A stretch of DNA of 64,000 nucleotides from Vanessa cardui (lineage: Eukaryota > Arthropoda > Insecta > Lepidoptera > Nymphalidae), in contig NC_061153.1 of NCBI RefSeq assembly GCF_905220365.1, positions 6,096,001-6,160,000 of the forward strand, read 5' to 3'. The stretch's first letter is position 1. Every line of letters starts with the position of its first letter. Below the pieces are notes generated by a model. That model did not search any database. It had not been told where the DNA came from and saw only the letters and a program-made list of their open reading frames with translations. The position numbers and the translations under genes were made by a program. This document shows positions 42,616 to 53,945 of the stretch, piece by piece.

Positions 42616-44835
42616 ATGTGTTTCAAAGATACTCCACGCCACTCCGTAGTCCATTATATAGAAACAAACGGGCCGCCTGTGTTCGCACGCCCGCGTCCTT
42701 TACCACCGGATAAATTTGAAAAGGTAAAGGCTGAATTCCAAAGAATGCATGACATGGGCATATGTAGACCAAGCAAGAGTAACTGGTCTTCTCCACTTCA
42801 TGTAGTAGTCAAGAAAAATGGAGAATTACGACCGTGCGGAAACTATCGGCGTTTAAACTTTATTACTAAGCCGGACAGATATCCGATTCCTCATATACAG
42901 CATTGTGCATACTTATTAGCTAATAAAAACATATATACGAGATTAGACTTGCAAAGAGCTTATCATAATATCGGTATAGCGGAGCAGGATATAGAAAAAA
43001 CTGCTATAACAACGCCATTTGGTTTATACGAGTTTCCACGAATGACGTTTGGCCTTAGAAATGCAGCTCAAACATTTCAAAGATTTTTAAACAATGAAGT
43101 TTTTCAAAATCTCATTTTTTTATTCTCATACATTGATGACGTCATCATAGCGTCATCTTCAGAAGCAGAAGATCAAGAACATTTAAAAATCGTATTTGAG
43201 AGGTTAAATAAATTCGGCCTAACGAAAAAAATTTAGCGAAATGCGAGTTTGGGAAAACTGAACTGGACTTCTTAGGGTTTCACATTTCTGAAAAAGGACT
43301 AAGCCCCTTAGAAGATCGTGTTAAGGCATTAAGTGAGTTTCCAAGGCCACAAACAGTTGATGAGTTAAGACGTTTTTTAGGGATAATAAATTTTTATAGA
43401 CGTCTTCTCCCAGGTGCTCCAGGTGTTCAAGCAAAATTAAACATGTATTTGAGGAATACTCACGAGACGATAGAAGCCTTTGAACAGTGTAAACAGAGCC
43501 TAAAAAATGCAGTTACACTATCATTTCCTATCGCGGGTGCTCCTATCTCTATCATGACAGACTGTTCTAACACGTGCGCTGGAGCAGTACTTCAACAAAA
43601 AGAAGGTACCTCATGGAAACCTTTAGGTTTTTTTTTCAAGTAAGCTTAGTGAGGCTCAACAGCGCTATAGTACATTCGAAAGAGAATTATTAGCTATATA
43701 TATGGCAATAAAGTATTTCCGATACTTAATTGAGGGACGACCTGTAACAGTTTACACGGATCATAAACCTTTAGTGCAAGCATTTTCGAAGAATTCTTTT
43801 GGAAATAACGATACCCCTAGGAGATTGAGACACTTAGACTACGTGATGCAATTTTGTACTAGAATTGACTATATTAGGGGTTCAGAGAATACTGTGGCAG
43901 ATGCTTTATCTAGAATCGCTACCATTGATTTTTCATTCACAATTAATTATGAAGACCTAGCTAAGGCACAGAGTAATGACGCAGAGCTACTAGAACTATT
44001 AAAGTCTAAAACTCTAAATATTAAAAACGTGAAAATTCCTAACTGTAATGCATATATTTATTGTGAAACATCTCATGGAAAAGTTCGTGCTTATTTGCCG
44101 TTGGAATTCCGCGCATCGGCTTACAACGCGATTCATGGAATTAGTCATCCCGGCATACGAACAACGAGAAATATGATGCGAGAGAGATACTTCTGGAAAT
44201 CTATGAACAAACATATTGCATCATGGACTAGATCATGTTGGGATTGCCAAAGGTCCAAAGTTCAAAGACACAATATTTCACCATTTAAGTCGTTTGAAAA
44301 AAGTGATAGATTTGAACATATTCACATAGACATCGTGGGTCCTCTTAAATATTGCAATGGATATCGATATATATTAACAATGTTGGACAGAAGCACTGGT
44401 AGGCCTGAAGCGTATCCTTTAAAGGACATAACAGCAGAAAGTGTAGCCGAAGTCGTTTATTATGGCTTGATTACTAGATTCGGTTGTCCATTGAGAGTAA
44501 CGACAGATCAAGGACGTCAATTTGAGTCGAACTTATTTAACCAACTAGCTACAAGAATGGGAATAACAAGAATAAGAACTACAGCATACCATCCACAGGC
44601 AAACGGTGCAGTTGAAAGGTGGCATCGTTCTCTTAAAACTTCTCTTATATTCAGAGGTAACACAGATAATTGGGTTAAAGAGCTACCTAGCGTATTACTA
44701 GGATTAAGAGCAAGTTACAGGGATGATAGTCAGATAAGTGCAGCTGAGCTGGTGTATGGTGAATCTTTAAGACTTCCTGGTGATTTTTTTGAGCTGAAAA
44801 AGCCAGAAATCTCAAGTGAAGAAACATTTTTGTAA
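42616..44835 (+). pseudogene. Pol: RT, RNase H and integrase of the Mag-like element
   Basis: RT: SPLHVVVKKNGELRPCGNYR, TRLDLQRAYH, FPRMTFGLRNAAQTFQRF and SYIDDVIIAS (YIDD at about 43131-43142). A shift near 43236 leads to LDFLGFHISEKGL and the thumb. Tether and RNase H: MTDCSNTCAGAVLQ, a shift at about 43640, FERELLAIY, YTDHKPLV and VADALSRI. Integrase: HPGIRTTRN with CWDCQ (HHCC finger), then HIDIVGPLKY, TTDQGRQFES and VERWHRSLK (D, D, E). The main frame stops at 44835, and a tail with RPLTPPYSGPYKIL lies at 44956-45204 in another frame. The protein would copy and integrate the element; at least three frame breaks inactivate it. Confidence 0.85.
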
Positions 44836-45280
44836 GAGTTAAGGCAGAAAATAAGGCATATAGCAGCAATACGAAGGCGCCAATTACGTCAAAGCAAAAT
44901 TTTTGTTCACCCGGAACTTGAAAAATGTTCACATGTATTTGTTCGTTGCGACCGAGTGTCAAGGCCGCTTACTCCTCCGTATTCTGGTCCATACAAAATT
45001 TTAAGTCGAACAAATAAATATTTTAAAATTCAAGAGGGAGATACGCAGAAAATTATTAGTATAGATAGACTCAAGCCCGCGTTCACGTTACACTCTGATG
45101 ACATAGCAATATCGCCCAGTATAGAGCCATGTAACATTATCAGGGAGCCCATGGTAACCAGATCAGGACGCATCAGTAAACCTACAGTAAGATTCACTCC
45201 CTAGACGACTGTCATCGTATCGACTGTTTTAGCTGTATCTCTATATTTTAATAATTTTATTTTTCGAAAAATAATTAAAT

Positions 45281-45391
45281 ATGGGTAAATCAGTAAGTAA
45301 AGAAGAAAGAGAAGAAATCATTATTGCACAGACAGGTGCTGGAAATAGCGCAACGGCTTCAGAAACGACCACGCATCTTAGCACTAGCTGA
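45281..45391 (+). CDS. small ORF with an N-myristoylation-like start, after pol
   Basis: A 36-codon frame starting MGKSVSKEEREEIIIAQTGA. Gly2 with Ser at 6 and Lys at 7 fits an N-myristoylation signal. After the TGA, another frame reads LVLCVIFYIVWKRCKM, which looks like a short membrane segment and a basic tail, so the original protein may have been about 75-90 residues. I recall similarly starting small ORFs near the 3' end of some arthropod LTR elements, but no function. It is not part of the pol reading frame. Confidence 0.45.
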   Translation: MGKSVSKEEREEIIIAQTGAGNSATASETTTHLSTS

Positions 45392-45775
45392 CCCTGGTAT
45401 TGTGTGTTATTTTCTATATTGTATGGAAACGTTGTAAAATGCAATTCACAAACTTTATGAGAAGGACACTACTAGATACTTCTGTTGTCGTCAGGGGGCA
45501 ACCAGAGAACCCTATCCCCCAGAAGAACCCAGGATGCCAGCAAGTGATTGTGTAGTGAAGTGTAATAAATTTAAAAAGTGTTAAATATAAGTTTAAGTCA
45601 CATACATATTTTTAATATATGTAGCAGTATATTGTGTACTCAATCATAATCGTATTTGTTAATTGTGTAACCATGATAGTAGGTAATGAGTATGTTCGTA
45701 ATATTATATATATACATTGTACTATTTTTTTATGTTTTTTAATGTAATAACAATATTTTTTGAAGGGGGGTATAC

Positions 45776-45979
45776 TGTGCCGTGTGCACATAGGTATTTC
45801 ATTTTGTAACACTATATTTTTGTAATAAGATAGTCGTACTCGATGTTGTAACTTCTCTGTACAGTCAGTCATACTGTAGAAAGCGTAATAAAAAGACGTA
45901 AAAATTGGATTCGTGGTTTGTTCTGCACCTCTTATAATATTTAATTCAATTATAAAAAAATACCTATAGTAAAGGTATA
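45776..45979 (+). repeat. 3' LTR
   Basis: TGTGCC...GGTATA, 204 bp, preceded by the purine tract and followed by GATC. Confidence 0.9.
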
Positions 45980-47928
45980 GATCCTTATGAGTTTTGTCAA
46001 CTTTTTAATGATTTCTTTTCCACTGTTGGTTCAGATTTAGCACGTAAAATACCCCAATCATATCATCAAAAACGTACTTCCAGTCTTTCACATTCACAAA
46101 ATAACACTATTCAGTCATTTGCACCCACCACAAAAAAGAGGTTAGTGAAATAATCGACAAATTGAACGTAAACACAAGTAAAGGCATCGATAATATCGGA
46201 GTAAAAGATATAAAGTGTATAAAATACTTTATTCTAGATAATCTTACTGACTGTTTTAACAAATGTCTTACACAAGGAAAATTCTCCGAAAGTCTAAAGA
46301 TTGCTAAAATTACGCCAATTTATAAATCCGGCAGTAAAACAGATCCGGGGAATTATCGGCCGATATCTGTTTTACCAGTTTTGTCAACAATTTTAGAAAA
46401 ATTAATATATGTCCGTCTTTATAATTACCTCAATAAACAAAACTTCTTTTTTAGTCAACAATATTACTTTCGTCCGAAATCTAATTTAGCAACTGTGGAT
46501 ATTGTCACCAAAATTAAAAACGCGTTGGATAGTAAGAAAATCGTTCTAGGTATCTTTATCGATTTAAAAAAGGCTTTCGACACGGTCAGCCATAATTTAT
46601 TATTACAAAAACTACATAAAGAAGGTATAACAGGTTCGTCATTCAAAATTTTAGAATCGTATTTACATCGTCGCATGCAAATTGTTAAAATCGGAAAATT
46701 TCAAAGTAAGCCCGCAACGTTAACATATGGAGGCTACAAGGCTCTATCTTGAGACCGCTATTATTTTTAATTTATATAAATAGCATTAGTACAATTGATG
46801 ACACAAGCTTATTTTACTTTGGTGATAACATTAAAAATATAATTGACGTAGCTCACCGTGATTTAAATGTTATTAGCGAATGGTTTCTGTCTAATTTATT
46901 AACTATTAATACCAAAAAGACATCAAATATGATCTTCGCGCCTAAAAATAAAAATATATCAAACCATGACCAACTAACAATTTTTAACGAACCTATAAAT
47001 AAAACTGATCATGAAAAATATTTAGGTCTTATAATGGATAGCAAGTTAACCTGGCAATACCATATTGATCATCTTAAAAATAAAATATCCCCTTTGATAG
47101 GACCACTACGTAAAATTTCCTAATAAAATTCGTCCTATTATTTATAATTCTTTAGTAAAACCTCATATGAGGCGTAAAAAATCAAAGGCAGCTACATCCA
47201 AGACGTCAGATATTCAGTAACCTACAAAAATTGATAAGTTGACTTAGATAGCTACGATATTATTTATTTTAAAACAGATTTATAAAGAATGAGGATGTTA
47301 GTAATAATCAAATTTCCAAATTATAAAACTCCCTCTATATTTTAGTACAAAGTGAAAATAAAATTGCATTTAGCTATTTTTGATTCCAACTATTCGACAT
47401 TGCTGTATTTGATTCTAAGGAACGGGATATAACTGAATTTGATAATGACAGCCGCCATTTTGAGTTCCGCAGGTTAGTGATGTTTTTATACGTTCGATAA
47501 AGTAAAGACCAATAACTGTATTTGATTTGTAAAAAAATTTAATTTAAGTGAAACAATTTCTTTTTTTGTTTTATTCTAATTATATTCATAAGACTGGTGA
47601 TTCTTCTGCTCTCCCATCAGAAAAACTCTCCTCTAAGTCTTGATTTCCTTCAACAAACGGCCCTCTAATTATACTTAAGTAAAATTGCAAATCTTCCCTT
47701 TCTTGTCATTCTGATCCAAAATGTTTTACTAACAATTTCTCAACATCGGTTATTTTTGCCAGCGTCATAGCCATTCCCATTGGAATGGTGGTAGGGCGAA
47801 GCATGCAAGCGTAGTGTTTTTGTTAGGATTGCAGACATTAAATGCTTTATTTGTATCAGATTTATAAAATTGCTCACCACGGATAACTGTGTTTCCTGAC
47901 ACCTCAGATCTTTTTATAATAAACCTTT

Positions 47929-49252
47929 TCATAATGCTGTTGGTTTAAAAACCTCTTGAGAGGCTTTTTTGAAGTCTAACAACATAACATCCCTGAGATT
48001 CATGACCGTCGCATTACTTGAAATTATGTCGCAATATTCTTCGGGTCGAATGATATTGCGATACTTCCCTTTTTTTATAACCTTTTCTATATTGCCAAAA
48101 ACTCTGTCCGGGGGCATAAAACTATGCCCTGTTACGGGAAATATTATTTCAATTCGATTGATAGAGACATTTTCTAGTAACCATTTAGATAGCATACTTA
48201 GCATTAGGTATGCTATTTTTGTTTTGCCCACCACATCCGTCGGCAAATAAGCGAATGATAGAAATACCTGACAAATTTGTTTTATTTAATCGGTCATACA
48301 CTGCTGATGCTATTTGGTTAGCTGTTTTACCAAATTCATTTTCTGTCCAGGTATATGCAAAGGTTGTATTTTTATTAAGCTTGTCTTTTGAGGATCCTTG
48401 CACAATGGTAAAATTATAAAAGTAAAATTGGCGACTGTAGTAAGCACTTTGGTCTGGAATTCGAGGTAGTGGACTATTTTTTTGGCAATCAAAGGAAAAG
48501 GTTATCATATCCTCTCTTTGCTCCTGCAGCGTTTTGAAGAACGCCTTTGCTCGTAATTTATGCACTCTCAGTGCAGTCATTTTTCTTGAATCGATTGTTT
48601 TCTTTTTTGATTCTCTCATTCAATTCAATACAAGTTGAGCACACATCCGTGGTAGGAGTCCCGAAACCTAAATTAAATTCTCTATTAAAAATATGGCGGA
48701 AGTATGACTGTGTTACAGGAGATTGGGGATTTTCGTCTCTAAACATTTTGTATAGCTTGTTTATACTCAAGTCACTAGATAGGTATTTACGTTCTTGAGA
48801 GAATGATCGACAATAATGCGATTCGATACATTTTAGTTTCATAATATAATGTCGAATCGATTCCTTCTGATCTTTATATTTATTTATTTTATGATTACCC
48901 CCTCGTCGTTCTCTGGCAATCTCCCCGATTGATATTTTGATCTCTGATATTTTGTTATGCCAAGAATACTTAGGAACGCTTTTTGGCAAACAGGATCACA
49001 ATCATTGTGAGCTCTGGAAAAACTATACTTTAGATTAAAATCTCTACCCAATCTTATGTTTTTAGTAGGACGCCTTCTTTTTACTTTCTGCGTTTTACAG
49101 CATTTTAATATCAAAGCATCTTGTTCACTCCGTTTATTTGAGGAATAAAACGAACCGTGAAAATTCATAATATAAGTCATTGTCAAACTTGAACATTTCA
49201 AACGTTTATTTTTATGAGAACAGATTAATCGTTCTGGTGCTTTATTTGGCAT
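47929..49252 (-). pseudogene. DUF7869-like, probably transposase, four frames
   Basis: Read from 49252 down: LGRDFNLKYSFSRAHNDCDP, VCQKAFLSILGITK; a shift near 48930; IKCIESHYCR-type block (KLKCIESHYCRSFSQERKYL), INKLYKMFRDEN, FRHIFNREFNLGFGTP and CSTC; a shift near 48600; ITFSFDCQKNSPLP with an acidic residue in a beta-strand-like context, FADGCGGQNKNS; a shift near 48230; then VTGHSFMPPDRVFGNIEKVI. This order matches a large arthropod/cnidarian family annotated only as DUF7869. Acidic residues in FDCQ, FADGCGGQN and PPDRVFGNIE suggest an RNase-H-like nuclease core, which is inference. Three frameshifts inactivate this copy. Confidence 0.65.
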
Positions 49253-49531
49253 GTATCTGTAAAAAGGGAAAAAAGTAGTTTAAGAATCATGTCTTTCCAA
49301 CTTTTAAATTCAGTCATCACATCTATATTGAAATAATATTCAAACTTACATAGACTAGGATTTCTATAGTGATTAACGCTCTTTGCGTCCAGTGTGTTTT
49401 TATTATGAATACGCGGGAAGTCCCTACGTCTAAAAAATACTTGACTCAGTCGCGTATTATTATTGGAAAAAAAGATTATTAAAATAGTCTGGCGAGTTTT
49501 GATGTATATATATAGGGGAGAGGGGGGCATA

Positions 49532-52103
49532 ACGGGGACGCGAGGCACGACGGGGTCACCCACACATACAAGTAACTACGCATTCTAGACGCGTTTTGTT
49601 TTAGCCAATAAGAGGGCGTTTCGCATCGACTTTTAATGCGGCAGTGACCGGCGATCACAGTGCACGCGTTTCATGTTGACGTTCATTTCTTTTTTCCGGC
49701 GATATTTCATGTTATTTTAAGTGGATACCGTAACGTGTCTAATAAGGTAAGTATTTAATTTACCACAATCATTATTTTTGGTGTGTTTAACTCGTAGCAT
49801 TAACTATTGATGTGTTTTGAGCAAAATCACTCTAACCTTGAATTGTTTTTTTCGTTAAATATTTTAAATTATGTTAGACATGGGGGCATAACGGGGACGT
49901 GGCTAAGGGGCATAGTGGGGTACCCCGTTGTGCCCCGTCCCCATTATGCCCCTGTATGGTTTGTTCATTTGGAAGTATAACAATAATATTGTTTGTTTTG
50001 TTCTAGGTTTCAAAAGATGGTATGCAATTACAAAAAGAAAAGTTCCAGACGCAGTTGATCGGCAGAAAACATGAAACACGCAATTGATGCAGTTTTAAGC
50101 AAATCAGCAGGCTACCGAAAAGCAGCTCTATTACACGATGTTCCACAGACAACACTGGAGCGTCACGTCGCAAAAATTAAGAAGGGTGAGCTATCTTTAG
50201 ATTCAGCTCCTGGAAACTTTAAGCCCGTGTTTACTAAACAAGAAGAAGAGGAGTTGGTTGGGTGTGTAAAAGATATGGAAAAACGTTTATTTGGATTAAC
50301 AAGTATCGTCCTAAGAAAATTAGCCTATGAGCTCGCAGAAAAAAAATTGTAAGGCTCACAATTTTAACCGCGATAAAAAGATTGCTGAGTTGATTGGTTA
50401 AAAGGCTTCATGAAACGGCACCCGGATTTATCTATTCGTAAACCAGAAGCCACATCGGCAGCGCGAGCAATGGGTTTCAACAAAGTGGTCGTAAATAAAT
50501 TTTATTCTTTGCTTGGGGAAGTGTACGACAAATATAATTTAACGTCAGATAGAATATATAATTGCGACGAGACTGGAATATCTTGCGTTTCAAAAACAAG
50601 GAGCAAAATCATTGCTGAAAAAGAAAGAAAACAAGTAGGCTCCCTTTCTTCAGCAGAACGAGGGCAGACGATTACCGTCGAGATTTGTTTCAATGCAACC
50701 GGAACTTATATGCCTCCTATGCTAATATTTCCTCAACAGAGTTCATTCTCTGTCTCGCAGGAGTTATTGGATCGAGCTCCTCCAGGGACGACGGCAGAAT
50801 GCAACGCTCGAGGCTGGATGACAACTGAAACCTTCATGAGCTGGCTCAAACGGTTTGTCACATTTTCTGGGTCCTCAATAACTAAACCGGTCTTATTGCT
50901 TCTAGATGGGCATGTAACGCATACGCAAAATATACAGGTTATTGAATATGCACGTAAAAATGGTGTTGTTATGCTATGCTTTCCTCCCCATTGCACCCAC
51001 AGACTTCAATCTTTGGACGTTGGTTTCATGAAACCATTGAGTGCGTATTATGATCATTCATGTTCTAATTGGTTACGCTCACACCCAGGGCGAATAATAA
51101 CAACATTTCAAATAAGCGAATTTTTTGCAGATGCTTATATTCAACCTGCTACAATATCCACGGCAATTAATGCATTCAAAAAATGTGGGATATGGCCATA
51201 TAACCAAAATAATTTCACAGATTCCGATTTTTTAGCTGCCTCAACAACAGACATTCCACTTAGAAGTGACGGACCTGAAACAGCATCTTCAACTGCTGAA
51301 ATTCAGCAATCTGCTGAACTTAGTTTACCTGTAATATCGACAGATTTCATACAGTCAACTATCTCAGAACCTCAACCTGGACTATCTAAGCTCGAAGAAA
51401 ACAGCGTCTCCCGATCTCCAATTCGAAGAGTTTGTCGTGATTTGACAACTTCCTTTGAAAACGCTTCTCCCAATGATATTCTCCCTATCCCCTCAGTCGA
51501 CCAAAGAAAGGAAGCAAGAAAAAACTATCGTAGAGGGAAGACTGTTGTTCTCACTTCAACCCCCTACAAAAACGAATTAGAAGAGAGAGAACAACTTAAA
51601 CGGACAAAGAAATATTCAAATCCTGATGATCCCCGGTTGAAAAAAATATGAAAAAACCAAAAAACTCCCAAAAATCTCGCTCTGATAGAGAAACTGCTAA
51701 GGAGGATGCCTTATGCATCTACTGCCTTGATGAAAACCATACTTATTTAAAGTCTTCGGAGCGTTGGGTGGCCTGAGAGCGATGTGGACAGTAGGCCCAT
51801 ACAGCCTGTGCAGGAGTTGATGACGCAGATTTAGAAGAAATCCACACCTGCTCATTTTGTATCTGTTAAAATAGTGTACCCCGTACTGCCCCGAACTGGG
51901 TACCCCATGCTGCCCCTACCCTGGGGCACAATGGAGTTTTCATGAAGGGCTCGTAAAATTTTAATAAAAGCTATTAATTGCTTTTTGACTTCACCAAATT
52001 CACTGCCAAATAATAAATGTATAAGTAAACAAAAAGTTGTTAGTTTTTAATAAAAATATTTTATACTAATTTTTTTATTGTTTATTTCCCTTAGCGTCCC
52101 CGT
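49532..52103 (+). mobile_element. pogo-like (Tc1/mariner superfamily) DNA transposon
   Basis: Ends ACGGGGACGC and GCGTCCCCGT are perfectly inverted, with TA on both sides (49530-49531, 52104-52105). The match extends to CATAACGGGGACGC if the TA is counted. GGGGCATA/TACCCC-type motifs recur near 49521, 49883-49955 and 51879-51935. It carries one transposase gene with an apparent 5' intron (acceptor TTCTAG at about 50006) and lies within the TIR element 47169-52294, so it is younger. Confidence 0.7.
50017..51651 (+). pseudogene. pogo/jerky-like transposase
   Basis: ATG 50017 follows the TTCTAG acceptor. A TGA lies at 50056-50058; then MKHAIDAVLSKSAGYRKAAL and VPQTTLERHVAKIKKGE form a psq-type helix-turn-helix. 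The frame breaks between 50340 and 50400 (A-run, stop). From 50410 the DDE domain is open: IYNCDETGIS, PVLLLLDGHVTHTQN and HRLQSLDVGFMKPL give three catalytic Asp. The C-terminal 130 residues are Ser/Pro/Glu-rich. Such enzymes insert at TA. The TGA and one or two frameshifts in the linker are the only defects seen; the catalytic part is whole. Confidence 0.8.
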
Positions 52104-52623
52104 TATGAAATGTTAGCTGTATTTGATGCTCACTGATTGGCATGTAGTTGTCTTTGATACCGATAGCGATTTTTGAAATGAATTTTCTAGTGATTTAGCT
52201 GCATTTGTTTTGCAACTGACTAAACTAGATGGCGTCATAGTTAACTCATTTTAAGATATTAAGGCGTTTAGCTGCCTTTGTTTTTATAGGCCGCATATAG
52301 AATATCTTATTGAAATATGGGGAACTGCTGCGAAGTCTCACATAAAGCCATTACAAACTATACAAAATAAAATTATTAAAGTTCTTTATAAATATGATTA
52401 TATGACGCCATCCGCTGAATTATACAAAAACACAAAATTTCTTAATATAAATCCATTATACACTTTAAAAACCTGCATGTTGATTAGAAAAATAGTAACA
52501 AATAAAACACATTACACTTTACACTTCAATTACACTTTCATAAAAAAACACGTACATACCACACTAGAAAACGTAATAAACTAGAACTTCCAAAAACCAG
52601 AACCAACAATGGAAAGAAAAACA

Positions 52624-53945
52624 TTTATTTATTTATTTAAATACTTTATTGTACACCACAAATTAAACAGTTAGCCTTATAGTAAGTACATATAAAGAAA
52701 AGATGGTACAACCGGCGGTCTTATCGCTTTAAAGCGATTTCTTCCAGATAACCGAGGTGATATGGAGTAGTAGCCAATAGAGAGATGGTAGGTGGTGTAA
52801 AATAGACTACATACATAGATACAAATAATATAATACATACATAAACTACTACGTACATATAGCTAGGTACATAAATACAGTTATTCATACATATGTACAT
52901 AAAGACATACATAAATACATACAAATATACAGATATATACAAATAACAAATGGTTAGTCGCCATTCAGTGTGAGAGTGTGAGGTAATAATTAGTAACCTT
53001 AGTTTTAAATATTGTTATAGAGGTTGCAGATCTGATATTAAGCGGGAGGGCATTCCACAATCGAGTAGCCTCAGCCGTAAAAGATTTTTTGGAAAAAAAA
53101 ATGTTTTCTGCACAGGTGGATTTAAAAATAAATTTTCAGATGAACGTAAGTTCATGTTGTGCCCGTCAATAGCATTGCGAGAATTCAAAAATTTAAATTG
53201 ATCGAGAAGTGAAGGGACACAGTTAGGGGGGTTGTGAGTGGCCAAGAGAGGCAAAATGTGTAGGTTGCACGCTTCAATTACAGATTTTAACTTTCTGCAT
53301 CGGTTGTCACCTTTAAGGAGACATGTATTAAAGTCACCCATAATTATAGTATGACTATATAAGGGAGACAAATTAACCAATAAACTTTCGAATGCAGAAA
53401 AATAATCAATATGTAGAGAGGGAATATAAAATACGCCGAGAAGAATTTTGGTGAGAGAAAGAGTTATTTCGATGAGTAAGTGTTCAGCAGCATTAGTTGG
53501 AGGAGGCTGAGTCGACGAGCTAACAATAGTAAAGGGAATATCAGAACGAAGGTAGATCGCGACTCCACCCCCACCTTTACCAATGCGATCGTTACGTATC
53601 AGTGTAAACCCTGGTAAGCAGTAAGATGTAGATGGAAAACATGGCTTTAACCAGGATTCGGATATGAGAATCGCGTGGATATTACGAGATTCAAATGACG
53701 CAAGCATATCGGGATAATGGGCCGGAATATGCCGGGCTCTGTGCATTAATGTGAATAACGTTGAAATTCTTCATTGAATCTGAGAAACAAGAATTAAGGA
53801 CGACGTTTAAAGGGAGGGAAGATGTACTGTGGAAACTATCCTCATCCTCAACTGACAGATCTTTATTTGATAAGCAAGACAAAAAATGGCTACTAGATAT
53901 ACTATTATTTAATGACATTATGATAGTTTTACAATATATATATAT
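52624..53945 (-). mobile_element. family 1 LINE copy (d), internally deleted
   Basis: Sense runs right to left. The ORF2 start is at 53917 (MSLNNSISSSHFLSCLS), followed by the endonuclease up to SLLDQ (about 53195, with HINAQS, SESWLKP and MGDFNTCLLKGD; a shift lies near 53720). It then joins directly to the ORF2 C-terminus (NSRNAIDGHNMNL, RLLDCGMPSR region). About 2 kb of linker and RT are missing. The 3' untranslated region holds the family stem-loop (52723-52738), a CATA-type microsatellite (about 52795-52940) and (AAAT)n at 52624-52639. It lies in the 3' part of the split LINE. Confidence 0.85.

Larger units (their letters stand above)
40805..45979 (+). mobile_element. Mag-like Ty3/gypsy LTR retrotransposon, degraded
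   Basis: Two LTRs (205 and 204 bp, about ten differences) flank gag-pol genes. The 4-bp target duplication GATC lies at 40801-40804 and 45980-45983. The primer-binding site TGGTGACCCCGAC is at 41012-41024, and a purine tract GAAGGGGGG is at about 45762-45770. Domain order is Gag, zinc knuckle, protease, RT, RNase H, integrase, as in Ty3/gypsy. No envelope gene. It interrupts the LINE at 39783-52623. Confidence 0.9.
47169..52294 (-). mobile_element. TIR element carrying a DUF7869-like gene (possibly Sola superfamily)
   Basis: The left end GAGGCGTAAAAAATCAAAGG and the complement of the right end GCGGCCTATAAAAACAAAGG form an inverted repeat continuing with CAGCTA. ATAT flanks both sides (47165-47168, 52295-52298), and removing the element restores the LINE frame PH-IEYLIEIWG. 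Its own gene is on the minus strand; a pogo-like element lies inside. A 4-bp AT-rich duplication is what is known for Sola; that assignment is a guess. Confidence 0.7.
39783..52600 (+). pseudogene. ORF2 endonuclease-RT of the split LINE
   Basis: The product would nick and copy like other LINE ORF2 proteins. Beyond the two insertions, there are frameshifts near 40015, 40085, 40447, 40500, 46150, 46745 and 47123. The RT active-site region reads YFGDNI (about 46815) where YADD or FADD is expected, so the catalytic pair is mutated. The GS-ILGPLLF segment is partly lost near 46745. Clearly inactive. Confidence 0.75.
39783..52623 (+). mobile_element. LINE (Jockey/CR1 group) split into three by insertions
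   Basis: Pieces at 39783-40804, 45980-47168 and 52295-52623 read on as one ORF2. The first has the endonuclease (ITETWIKSDLD, GGGVSIYIHS, a GDFN remnant at about 40090, PLSDHKQIYLDI). The second has RT (NYRPISVLPVLSTILEKL, FIDLKKAFDTVSHN). The third has the C-terminus (PHIEYLIEIWGTAAKSHIKP). The gaps are an LTR retrotransposon and a DNA transposon, each with a target duplication. The 5' end is truncated and the 3' end is cut at 52624 by family 1 copy d. Confidence 0.8.

Noticed and set aside
45241..45444. Envelope gene of a retrovirus-like element
   Set aside because: Only about 570 bp lie between pol and the LTR; no signal peptide, furin site or fusion-peptide-like stretch.
48547..48798. 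Plus-strand frames in 47969-48798
   Set aside because: Antisense to the DUF7869-like gene, whose blocks are clear on the minus strand.
52795..52945. CRISPR-like or satellite array of TACATA repeats
   Set aside because: It is simple-sequence CATA microsatellite in the 3' untranslated region of family 1 (also at 63700-63830); no spacers.
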